Assembly: GCA_021788565.1 (NCBI GenBank)
Contig: JAJYKO010000281.1
Span: 1 to 7,068 of the forward strand
Reading direction: 5' to 3'
Source: Chloroflexota bacterium
GTDB taxonomy: Bacteria; Chloroflexota; UBA6077
Length of the DNA stretch: 7,068 nt
The translations under genes were made by a program, and so were the position numbers. The notes under the pieces are model-generated. The model saw nothing but the letters and a program-made list of their open reading frames with translations, was not told the DNA's origin and did no database searches. Shown here one piece after another: positions 1 through 5,412 of the stretch (the stretch's first letter is position 1; every line of letters starts with the position of its first letter).

Positions 1-242
1 ATGTGGGCGGAGACGCGCTGGTCGTTTCGCAGTTCACCCTGTACGCCGACGCGAGCCGAGGGCGCCGGCCGAGCTTCGTGGGGGCCGCGGAACCGTCCAA
101 GGCGAGAGCGCTGGTGGAGCGCTTCGGGGAGTTCGTCGCGGATTACGGAGTGAGGGTCCAGACGGGGCAGTTCCAGGCCCACATGGACGTCAGGCTGCAC
201 AACGACGGTCCCGTCACGATAAACCTCACTGTGGGGGAGTGA
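1..242 (+). CDS. dtd: D-aminoacyl-tRNA deacylase, C-terminal part (5' end outside window)
   Basis: The product hydrolyses D-amino acids (and glycine mischarged on tRNA-Ala) from tRNA in the cytoplasm, keeping D-residues out of translation. The visible 79 residues carry both signature blocks of the Dtd family: SQFTLYAD followed by RRPSF near the left edge, and the NDGPVT block near the C-terminus, which holds the Gly-Pro motif that enforces chiral selectivity. Family members are about 145-150 residues, so roughly the last half is present and the true start lies upstream of the window; the GTG at position 3 is an internal Val codon. The gene ends TGA at 240-242, overlapping the end of convergent miaB by 17 bp. 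It shares a window with a D-amino acid aminotransferase, a loose thematic link only. Identification is by motif recall, but both motifs are highly characteristic. Confidence 0.93.
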   Translation, partial: VGGDALVVSQFTLYADASRGRRPSFVGAAEPSKARALVERFGEFVADYGVRVQTGQFQAHMDVRLHNDGPVTINLTVGE

Positions 243-1518
243 GAAGACTTCCCTGCAAGGACCAGGTGCCCGACCGCTCTACCGCCACGTTCACCAGCTC
301 TCCGGTCAGCTCGCGCGCACTCTCGAAGAAGACGAGCCGGTTCGATCGGGTCCTTCCGGACCACTTGCCCTTCTCCTTCTTTTCGACGAGCACCTCAACG
401 GTGCCCCCAACCATCTGAGCGTTCTTCCGGCTGGCTATTGCGGTCTGTAGCTGCTCTACCTCTTGAAGGCGCCGATGCTTCTCGTCGGCTGGAACGTCGT
501 CCGTCATCTTGCGCGCTGCGGCGGTGCCCGGCCTCGGAGAGTAGGCCGCGACGTGGACGACGTCGAACTCCACCTGGCGAAGGACCCTCATCGTATTCTC
601 GAACTGCTCGGCCGTCTCGCCAGGGAAGCCGACGATGACATCGGTGGAGAGGGCGATTTCTGGGATCGTGCTTCGGATGCGGTCGATCAGGGCCAGATAG
701 TCATCCACCCTGTACGGTCGCGCCATCCTGCGCAGGACGGCGTTGTCCCCCGCCTGGATTGGAAGGTTCAGATCCTCGCACAGCGAAGGCAACTCCGACA
801 TCGCTTCGACGATGTCCATCGTGAAGTCGTCGGGGTGTGACGTGAGGAAACGGAGCCTCACCAGGCCCGGCAGCGCGGCAACCGCCCGCAAAAGCCCCGA
901 GAATGGTTGCGGGGGAGTCAGATCGCGACCCCAGGCGTCCACGGTCTGTCCCAGCAGCACGATCTCCCTGGCGCCTCTGGTCAGCAGGCTTTTCGCCTCG
1001 GAGACGACCTCCCCCACGTCGCGGCTGATCTGGGGCCCGCGCCGGTAGGGGACTATGCAGTAGGTGCAGTACTTGTCGCACCCCCGAATCACAGTCACGC
1101 CCGCGGAGACGGGCACGGCCACGCCGTATTCCGTTGGGGCCGGAACGCAGTATTCCGCGAGCCTCGGTGAAGATAGGAGTTTTCCGGGCAGGCTCTCCAT
1201 CTCAGTGGGAGCCACGAAGAGATCCACGAAGGGGTAGCGCCGCCGAAGCTCGGTCTGGTCGGCCCCGGCCATGCACCCAGTGACACAAAGAACCATGTCC
1301 GGATGGCGTGCCTTCAGCGACTTGAGATGGCCGAGCTGCCCGTGGACGCGGTTTTCGGCGCTCTGTCGCACGCTGCAGGTGTAGAGGATCGCGACGTCGG
1401 CGTCCTCGAACCGTTCCGTGGGCGTCATGCCGGCTCCCTCCAGGCTGTCGGCAAGCCAGCGCCCATCGGATTGGTTCATCTGGCAGCCGCTGATCCAGAG
1501 ATGGTACCTGGCGGTCAA
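226..1518 (-). CDS. miaB: tRNA (N6-isopentenyl adenosine(37)-C2)-methylthiotransferase MiaB
   Basis: Radical-SAM enzyme that adds a methylthio group to C2 of i6A37 in tRNAs reading UNN codons. The 430 residues show the family order. The N-terminal UPF0004 domain has three auxiliary-cluster cysteines: C12 in GCQMN, C48 in YTCSVR, C82 in VTGCMA. The radical-SAM motif CxxxCxxC lies at C147, C151, C154 (CDKYCTYC), followed by [12 protein letters not shown]-terminal TRAM domain begins near residue 372. Length is normal. The SAM domain wording departs from Escherichia coli-type MiaB: GQTVDAWG instead of GQNVNAYG, and NLPIQAGDN instead of HMPVQSGSD, forms I associate with Chloroflexota-like MiaB. 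RimO or MtaB are alternatives, but GCQMN and the Cys spacing favour MiaB. The start is TTG, chosen because AGGAGG lies 5 nt upstream. A promoter lies just upstream of the gene and dat lies 117 bp further upstream. Confidence 0.93.
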   Translation of the reverse strand: MTARYHLWISGCQMNQSDGRWLADSLEGAGMTPTERFEDADVAILYTCSVRQSAENRVHGQLGHLKSLKARHPDMVLCVTGCMAGADQTELRRRYPFVDLFVAPTEMESLPGKLLSSPRLAEYCVPAPTEYGVAVPVSAGVTVIRGCDKYCTYCIVPYRRGPQISRDVGEVVSEAKSLLTRGAREIVLLGQTVDAWGRDLTPPQPFSGLLRAVAALPGLVRLRFLTSHPDDFTMDIVEAMSELPSLCEDLNLPIQAGDNAVLRRMARPYRVDDYLALIDRIRSTIPEIALSTDVIVGFPGETAEQFENTMRVLRQVEFDVVHVAAYSPRPGTAAARKMTDDVPADEKHRRLQEVEQLQTAIASRKNAQMVGGTVEVLVEKKEKGKWSGRTRSNRLVFFESARELTGELVNVAVERSGTWSLQGSLLTPPQ

Positions 1519-1523
1519 GGGTG

Positions 1524-1529
1524 CCTCCT
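1524..1529 (-). promoter_or_regulatory. Shine-Dalgarno of miaB, fixing a TTG start
   Basis: On the minus strand AGGAGG sits 5 nt before TTG at 1518-1516. This perfect site and the MiaB-like sequence that follows immediately (GCQMN at residues 11-15, as expected for the family) support the TTG over later starts. Confidence 0.8.
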
Positions 1530-1577
1530 GTTCGAGGTGGGGGGAATAGGTGGTTTACACCAAGGATAGCTGAGAAA

Positions 1578-1606
1578 AGTATAGTACGGCACGCAGTCCG
1601 AGGCAA
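1578..1606 (-). promoter_or_regulatory. Probable miaB promoter overlapping the palindrome
   Basis: Reading the minus strand, TTGCCT (1606-1601, 4 of 6 to the -35 consensus) is followed after exactly 17 nt by TATACT (1583-1578, 5 of 6 to the -10 consensus). This would start transcription near 1571 and give miaB a leader of about 50 nt with its AGGAGG. The -35 lies inside one arm of the 32-bp palindrome, so anything binding the palindrome would interfere with it. Inferred from sequence only. Confidence 0.5.
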
Positions 1607-1623
1607 GCTTGCCTCGGACTGCG
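1592..1623. repeat. Perfect 32-bp palindrome between dat and miaB (terminator or operator)
   Basis: Sixteen bases (CGCAGTCCGAGGCAAG) are followed without a spacer by their exact reverse complement, with AAGCTT at the centre. A perfect palindrome this long is not expected by chance in 7 kb. It begins 12 nt after the dat stop on the minus strand, a normal place for a terminator hairpin. In RNA it would form about 13-14 bp capped by the central bases. However, the bases after it on the minus strand (TGCCGTACTATACTTTTC) give only a late four-T run, so it is a poor classical intrinsic terminator. It also covers the -35 of the putative miaB promoter, so an operator role is equally possible. Confidence 0.9.
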
Positions 1624-1635
1624 GATGTTTGGCCC

Positions 1636-2481
1636 CTATTGGGCGAGGGTGCGCTGGCGGAAGCCCTCGCGCAGCTGCTTGATCACCGGACCTGGGCGTC
1701 CGGCGCCGATTTGCTTGCCATCCACGGAGGTGATGCAGGCGATCTCGGCGCCGCTGCCCGTGACGAACAGCTCGTCCGCCTCGAACAGCCTGTCCACGGG
1801 TATCGGCGCCTCCTCCACCGGAATGCCGGCCTCCTGCGCCAGCTCGAGCACCACCTCTCGCGTGATGCCGCGCAGGATGTAGTTGCTGGCGGGCGTCGTC
1901 CACAGGGTGCCGTCGAACACGGCGAAGAGGTTCGAGGCGGTCGACTCCACCGCGTAGCCATCCCGAACGAAGATGGCGTCTGAGTAACCGGATGCGACTG
2001 CCTTTCGCTTGGCGAGGGTGTTCGGCAGCAGCATGGTGGTCTTGATGTAGCATCCGCTCCACCGGGTATCGGACATCGTCACGCAGTCGATGCCGCCGTC
2101 CGGCCACTCGCGGGAGACGGGGGGCGCGGGGCTAGCGATGATGACGAGGGTGGGGGTGAGCTGCTTCGGCCGGAGGTGGATCCTCGGCGCAGCGCCCGCG
2201 GTCACCTGAATATATATCATAGAGTCCACGAGGCCGTTGTGGCGCACCACCTCCATGCACTTTTCTGCCAGTTCGTCCATGCTCATCCCCAGATCGATTT
2301 CCAGGGCGTCGAGGCCCATCTCGAGCCTGCGCACGTGGCGCCGCATCTCGAAGGGGTGCCCGGCATAGACGTGGATGACCTCGTAGATGCTCTCGGAGAA
2401 CTGGAACCCTCGGTCATCTATGGGGACGGTTGCTTCCTCGTAGGGCACGAAGCGGTCGTTTAGCCAGATCTCGATTGACAT
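1636..2481 (-). CDS. dat: D-amino acid aminotransferase (class IV PLP aminotransferase)
   Basis: PLP-dependent transaminase of fold type IV, most likely moving the amino group between D-alanine and 2-oxoglutarate to give D-glutamate for peptidoglycan. The 281 residues match the roughly 280-residue Bacillus D-AAT length. Visible features are DDRGFQFSESIYEV at 22-35 with Y33, the R100-x-H102 pair in APRIH (the R98/H100 carboxylate trap of the Bacillus enzyme), the PLP lysine K147 in YIKTTMLLPNTLAK, E179 (cofactor N1 partner, E177 in Bacillus) in AVESTASN, and the ILRGITREVV and DELFVTGSGAEI blocks. Branched-chain aminotransferase and aminodeoxychorismate lyase share the fold; the RxH trap argues for D-AAT. 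The start is ATG with AGGAGG 4 nt upstream. The gene lies 8 bp after suhB, so the two are almost certainly cotranscribed. Exact substrate is inferred. Confidence 0.88.
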   Translation of the reverse strand: MSIEIWLNDRFVPYEEATVPIDDRGFQFSESIYEVIHVYAGHPFEMRRHVRRLEMGLDALEIDLGMSMDELAEKCMEVVRHNGLVDSMIYIQVTAGAAPRIHLRPKQLTPTLVIIASPAPPVSREWPDGGIDCVTMSDTRWSGCYIKTTMLLPNTLAKRKAVASGYSDAIFVRDGYAVESTASNLFAVFDGTLWTTPASNYILRGITREVVLELAQEAGIPVEEAPIPVDRLFEADELFVTGSGAEIACITSVDGKQIGAGRPGPVIKQLREGFRQRTLAQ

Positions 2482-2485
2482 AAGT

Positions 2486-2492
2486 CCTCCTA
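2486..2492 (-). promoter_or_regulatory. dat Shine-Dalgarno overlapping the suhB stop codon
   Basis: On the minus strand the string TAGGAGG contains the suhB stop TAG (2492-2490) and the dat AGGAGG (2491-2486), 4 nt before the dat ATG. A ribosome terminating on suhB would sit on the dat site, which suggests translational coupling. Confidence 0.8.
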
Positions 2493-3305
2493 AAGCGTCG
2501 ATTGCATGCCGTCGGCGGCCGCGATGCTGGTCAGCATGGCCTCGTGGATCAGACCGTTGCTAACGACGAGCTCGCCTCGATACACGCTCGGTGGCGACCC
2601 TCGGAAATCGGTCACGGTGCTGCCGGCCTCGCGAGCGATGAGCATCCCGGCCGCCATATCCCACGGGAAGAGACGGTCTTCCCAGAAGCCGTCGAAGCGC
2701 CCGGCGGCCACGTAGCAAATATCCAGCGCCGCCGAACCGTCGCGCCGGACGGCCTGCGCATCTCGCACCAACTGGTCCCACCGTCGCAGGCTGGCCTTCA
2801 GGAAGCTGTGGTCGTAGGGAAACCCGGTGCAGAGCAGCGAGCGCTTTAGCCTCTCGGCCCGAGAGACGTGGAGCTGCCGGCCGTTGAGGTAGGCTCCGCT
2901 ACCCGACTGCGCGGTGAACAGCTCGTCCAGCACGGGGTCGTACACGACCCCTACCGCAATCTCCCCGTCCTGCTCCAGGCCGATGGAGACGGCGAAATGC
3001 GGGTATCGGTGGGCGTAGTTGGTGGTGCCGTCCAGGGGATCGATGATCCAGCGGTAGCGGGGAGACGTCCCTCCGGACGTGCCCTCTTCCGCAAGGATCT
3101 GGTGGTCAGGAAAGTGCTCACGGAGTATCGAAACGACGGTCTGTTCCGACTGACGGTCCGCGTCGGTCACCAGATCTATAAGTCCCTTGTATTCGATGTG
3201 CCGCTCGTTGCCGAATTCGGCGACGAGGACGTCGCCGGCGGCGCGAGCCGCCGCCACGGCGGCCTCGGTCAGCAGTGTTAGCGATGGATCCGAACTGTTG
3301 CTCAT
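2490..3305 (-). CDS. suhB: Inositol-1-monophosphatase family phosphatase
   Basis: Mg-dependent phosphomonoesterase of the inositol monophosphatase/FIG superfamily, cytoplasmic. The 271 residues are of normal length and have the complete metal site: LVTDAD at 45-50, AEEG at 72-75 (E73), DPLDGTTNY at 89-97 with D89 and D92, and WDMAAG at 215-220 with D216. The DPLDGTTNY block and C-terminal WDMAAG with a downstream EAGS match SuhB-type myo-inositol-1-phosphatases more than CysQ or fructose-bisphosphatase, but substrate cannot be fixed from sequence. It is the first gene of a leftward unit with dat 8 bp downstream. No Shine-Dalgarno precedes the ATG; instead TATAAT lies 9 nt upstream, so the mRNA may be leaderless. 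The ATG is kept because it begins a typical N-terminus (LLTEAAVAAARAAGDVL); a later start would remove helix 1. Confidence 0.9.
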   Translation of the reverse strand: MSNSSDPSLTLLTEAAVAAARAAGDVLVAEFGNERHIEYKGLIDLVTDADRQSEQTVVSILREHFPDHQILAEEGTSGGTSPRYRWIIDPLDGTTNYAHRYPHFAVSIGLEQDGEIAVGVVYDPVLDELFTAQSGSGAYLNGRQLHVSRAERLKRSLLCTGFPYDHSFLKASLRRWDQLVRDAQAVRRDGSAALDICYVAAGRFDGFWEDRLFPWDMAAGMLIAREAGSTVTDFRGSPPSVYRGELVVSNGLIHEAMLTSIAAADGMQSTL

Positions 3306-3314
3306 AGGTTCGGG

Positions 3315-3342
3315 ATTATAGCACGGCGTCCGGTTCTGTTGA
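3315..3342 (-). promoter_or_regulatory. suhB-dat promoter giving a leaderless or near-leaderless mRNA
   Basis: On the minus strand a perfect TATAAT (3320-3315) lies 9 nt before the suhB ATG, with TCAACA (3342-3337, 4 of 6) 16 nt upstream as a possible -35. Transcription would begin about 2-4 nt before the ATG. The -35 hexamer overlaps that of the rightward accDA promoter. Confidence 0.6.
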
Positions 3343-3366
3343 CACCTCGGGGGAGCGGCCTATAAT
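3339..3366 (+). promoter_or_regulatory. Full-consensus sigma-70 promoter of accDA
   Basis: TTGACA at 3339-3344 and TATAAT at 3361-3366 are both perfect, with a 16-bp spacer. The predicted start near 3373 gives a leader of about 35 nt that ends in the accDA ribosome-binding site. CGGCC (3356-3360) and GGCCG (3370-3374) form a 5-bp inverted repeat around the -10, too short to call an operator with confidence. Confidence 0.8.
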
Positions 3367-3397
3367 CGAGGCCGGGGGCTGGTAGGAGGGACGCAAG

Positions 3398-3406
3398 AGG
3401 AGGAGG
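3398..3406 (+). promoter_or_regulatory. accDA Shine-Dalgarno
   Basis: AGGAGGAGG runs directly up to the start region, with the first AGGAGG 5 nt before the ATG at 3409. A second AGGAGG lies at 3384-3389 in the same leader. Together with the consensus promoter this suggests strong expression. Confidence 0.75.
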
Positions 3407-3408
3407 CG

Positions 3409-5259
3409 ATGGCACGATTGTTCGACCACGTTCGACATGGCGAGGAAGACCGCCAGGAAACAGACGGTTCCAAAGCCGAGCCTGTTTGTGAGGGCTGCGG
3501 CTCTTCGTTGGCAGGTGATGAGCTGTTTGCTCGCTGCAGAGTGTGCTCGCACTGCGGAAGGCACTACTCGGTCTCGGCTCGCGACCGGATAGCGATGCTG
3601 GCCGACGGCGGTAGCTTCAAGGAGACCCTGTCCAACCTCTATCCAACCGATCCCCTTGGCTTCGTCGATCGAATACCCTATTCTCAGCGGCTGGAGGAGG
3701 CGCGAAAGAAAACGGGGCTGGCGGATGCCATTGTCACAGGAGTGTGTCGCATCGACGGGCAGAACGCTGTGCTGGCCGTACTCGATTTCAAATTCCTCGG
3801 CGGGAGCATGGGGTCGGTCGTCGGCGAGAAGGTTGCGTCGGCCTGCGAGTTGGCCGCCAGGAAGCGCCTGCCCCTGGTGGCGGTGACCTGCAGCGGCGGC
3901 GCTCGGATGCAGGAGGGGATGCTGGCGCTGGCCCAGATGGCGAAGACGTCCGCCGCGGTGGCCAGGCTTCACTCGAAGGGGATGCCGTTCGTGGTGCTGT
4001 TCACTAATCCCACTACCGGCGGCGTGTATGCCAGTTTCGGCACCCTTGGAGACGTGTTGCTGGCGGAGCCCGGAGCGCTGATCAGTTTCGCCGGCCCGCG
4101 AGTGGCGAAAGCTCTGGCGCCAGGGGAGGGCGAGGCGCCCCGGAGCGCTGAGTTCCTGCTGCAGCACGGGCAGATCGACGCCATAGTGCCGAGACCGGAG
4201 AGCAAAACCATCATCGGGGAACTTCTTCGGCTGGCGGGCAGCGGACATCTCAAGCTGTCGGGTCGCGGCGCTCTGCCGCCGGCCACGCAGAAGGTGACCG
4301 CCGCGTGGGCGGCGGTGGCGAAGGCCAGACACTGCGACCGGCCCACCTCTCTCGATTACATCCACAGGATGGCATCCTCCTTCGTGGAGATTCACGGCGA
4401 CCGCGTGGTTGGAGACGACCCCGCGGTAGTGTGTGGCGTGGCGGACCTGGATGGGCAGGCGACGATGATCGTCGCCCTGGAGCGTGGAAGCTGCGAGGGC
4501 GATGAGCGACGTGGGGGGCGCGCTCGCCCGGAGGGGTACAGAAAGGCGCAGCGGGCGATGCGGCTGGCGGCAAAGTGGCACCTGCCTCTCCTCACCCTCA
4601 TAGATACCCCAGGTGCCGATCCGGGCGAGGAGTCCGAGGCTGGCGGGCTCGGCGGCACCATCTCGCACTGCATGGCTCTGATGTCCGAGCTGCCGACGCC
4701 GATCCTGGCCGTCGTCATTGGCGAGGGGGGCAGCGGCGGTGCCCTTGCGCTGGGGGTGGGCGATCGGATGCTGATGATGGAGAACGCCATTTTCTCGGTC
4801 ATCGCTCCTGAGGGGGCCGCGGCGATCCTCTACCGCGATTCCCGGCATGCCTCCGAGGTTGCCGCGGCGCTGAAGCTCACGTCCAAGGATCTGCTGGATC
4901 TGGGTCTGGCGGACGCCGTGGTGCCGGAGCCGGAGGGCGGTGCGCACGTGGACCACGACCGGGCCGCTCTGTTGCTCAGGCGCGCCGTGAGAGAGGAGCT
5001 GGCAGCCCTGGTGGCGGAACCGACGCCGCGCCTGGTGCGGCGCCGATACGAGCGGTGGAGGCACATCGGCAAGACCACGACGGCGGTGGCCGCGGCTGCG
5101 GAGCGGATCGCCGGGCAGGTCGAGACAGGGCTGAAGGAGGGTGCTCACCGGATCGAGGAGGGCGCCCACCGGATCGAGGAGAGCGCCCACCGGCTAGGCA
5201 CCCTCAGCCGCAAGCTACCAGGTCCGTTCGCCGGCCCCCACGAGGAGTCGGAGGAGTAG
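3409..5259 (+). CDS. accDA: Fused acetyl-CoA carboxylase carboxyltransferase, beta-alpha (AccD-AccA)
   Basis: Carries both halves of the carboxyltransferase that moves CO2 from carboxybiotin to acetyl-CoA, the first committed step of fatty acid synthesis. Residues 1-283 are AccD: the C4 zinc ribbon is C27, C30, C46, C49 (the same numbering as E. coli AccD), followed by FKFLGGSMGSVVGEKV and GGARMQEG (163-170). Residues 297-556 are AccA-like: SLDYIHRMASSFVEIHGD, PEGYRKAQRAM, the oxyanion loop GEGGSGGALALGVGD (438-452) and APEGAAAILY. The N-terminal helical region of stand-alone AccA is missing; alpha starts directly at the AWAAVAKARH segment. The usual alpha motifs GRxTKE and ERGQ are replaced (GSCEGDER; AGGLGG). 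A 60-residue C-terminal extension ends in heptad repeats. Biotin carboxylase and BCCP are not in the window. The ATG follows a strong Shine-Dalgarno and consensus promoter. Confidence 0.93.
   Translation: MARLFDHVRHGEEDRQETDGSKAEPVCEGCGSSLAGDELFARCRVCSHCGRHYSVSARDRIAMLADGGSFKETLSNLYPTDPLGFVDRIPYSQRLEEARKKTGLADAIVTGVCRIDGQNAVLAVLDFKFLGGSMGSVVGEKVASACELAARKRLPLVAVTCSGGARMQEGMLALAQMAKTSAAVARLHSKGMPFVVLFTNPTTGGVYASFGTLGDVLLAEPGALISFAGPRVAKALAPGEGEAPRSAEFLLQHGQIDAIVPRPESKTIIGELLRLAGSGHLKLSGRGALPPATQKVTAAWAAVAKARHCDRPTSLDYIHRMASSFVEIHGDRVVGDDPAVVCGVADLDGQATMIVALERGSCEGDERRGGRARPEGYRKAQRAMRLAAKWHLPLLTLIDTPGADPGEESEAGGLGGTISHCMALMSELPTPILAVVIGEGGSGGALALGVGDRMLMMENAIFSVIAPEGAAAILYRDSRHASEVAAALKLTSKDLLDLGLADAVVPEPEGGAHVDHDRAALLLRRAVREELAALVAEPTPRLVRRRYERWRHIGKTTTAVAAAAERIAGQVETGLKEGAHRIEEGAHRIEESAHRLGTLSRKLPGPFAGPHEESEE
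5137..5196 (+). repeat. 21-bp tandem repeat encoding a 7-residue repeat in AccDA
   Basis: Two nearly identical 21-nt units (5137-5157, 5158-5178) and a third of 18 nt (5179-5196) encode EGAHRIE, EGAHRIE, ESAHRL at residues 577-596. Differences are mostly synonymous third-position changes. The period of seven with Ala and Ile at a 3-residue spacing predicts an amphipathic helix or short coiled coil at the end of the carboxyltransferase. Confidence 0.9.
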
Positions 5260-5261
5260 GG

Positions 5262-5285
5262 GACGCGGAGACGCGGCGACGCTGA
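5262..5285 (+). repeat. 8-bp tandem repeat after accDA
   Basis: GACGCGGA, GACGCGGC and GACGCTGA stand head to tail starting 2 bp after the accDA stop. The third copy has one or two changes relative to the others. No function is evident; no hairpin with a T-run that would terminate accDA is seen here. Confidence 0.6.
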
Positions 5286-5289
5286 GAAA

Positions 5290-5330
5290 GGGAGGGTTGG
5301 GGAAGGGAGGGGGCGGGCCGGGCACCGGGG
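5290..5330 (+). promoter_or_regulatory. G-run cluster with G-quadruplex potential
   Basis: Eight runs of three to five G occur on the plus strand (5290-5292, 5294-5296, 5299-5302, 5305-5307, 5309-5313, 5315-5317, 5320-5322, 5327-5330) with loops of only 1-4 nt, which more than satisfies the usual G3+ four-tract rule. It ends 20 bp before the TATAAT at 5351 and occupies the place where a -35 would be. It also lies in the accDA 3' untranslated region. Confidence 0.7.
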
Positions 5331-5338
5331 CAGAGAGG

Positions 5339-5391
5339 GCGAACATGGAGTATAATATGTTGTCCCCTGTGAGATCGCTAACCATGTTCGC
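5339..5391. repeat. 10-bp inverted repeat flanking the -10 box
   Basis: GCGAACATGG (5339-5348) and CCATGTTCGC (5382-5391) are exact reverse complements, 33 bp apart, on either side of TATAAT at 5351-5356. Only the right arm would be transcribed from this promoter, so a paired DNA-binding site is more likely than an RNA hairpin, except in read-through from accDA. Chance occurrence cannot be excluded. Confidence 0.55.
5351..5356 (+). promoter_or_regulatory. -10 box for the HesB-like gene and dus
   Basis: Perfect TATAAT about 57 nt before the TTG start. No recognisable -35 is found 16-18 bp upstream, where the sequence is G-rich (GGGCAG at 17 bp). The likely start is near 5363. Confidence 0.55.
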
Positions 5392-5401
5392 GTTCAGAGC
5401 C

Positions 5402-5407
5402 GGAGGT
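5402..5407 (+). promoter_or_regulatory. Shine-Dalgarno fixing a TTG start for the HesB-like gene
   Basis: GGAGGT lies 5 nt before TTG at 5413-5415 (6 nt counted from GGAGG). The next in-frame ATG (codon 20) would remove the first helix, so TTG is preferred. Confidence 0.75.
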
Positions 5408-5412
5408 GCCCT

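Noticed and set aside
463..1170. Plus-strand frames opposite miaB
   Set aside because: No start signal or known motif; explained by codon bias of miaB on the other strand.
1630..1645. Small GCCC-GGGC hairpin at the end of dat
   Set aside because: Four-base arms with no T-run; too weak to call beside the 32-bp palindrome.
1202..2107. 301-codon minus-strand frame across the dat-miaB junction
   Set aside because: Overlaps two well-identified genes in another frame, is Arg- and Gly-rich in the way of GC-rich shadows, and crosses the palindrome.
2210..2225. AT-rich ATATATATCATA inside dat as a promoter
   Set aside because: It encodes the conserved SMIYIQ strand of the aminotransferase and has no -35 partner.
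1636..2481. Branched-chain aminotransferase (IlvE) or aminodeoxychorismate lyase (PabC) as the identity of dat
   Set aside because: The RxH carboxylate trap (R100, H102), the IKTTMLLPN lysine block and length fit D-amino acid aminotransferase better, though the exact substrate is still unproven.
3316..5190. Long open frame of 624 codons on the minus strand, antisense to accDA
   Set aside because: It mirrors accDA in GC-rich DNA, has no recognisable domain, and its repeats (GALLDPV) are only the reverse of the accDA heptad repeat. accDA has a promoter, Shine-Dalgarno and clear motifs.
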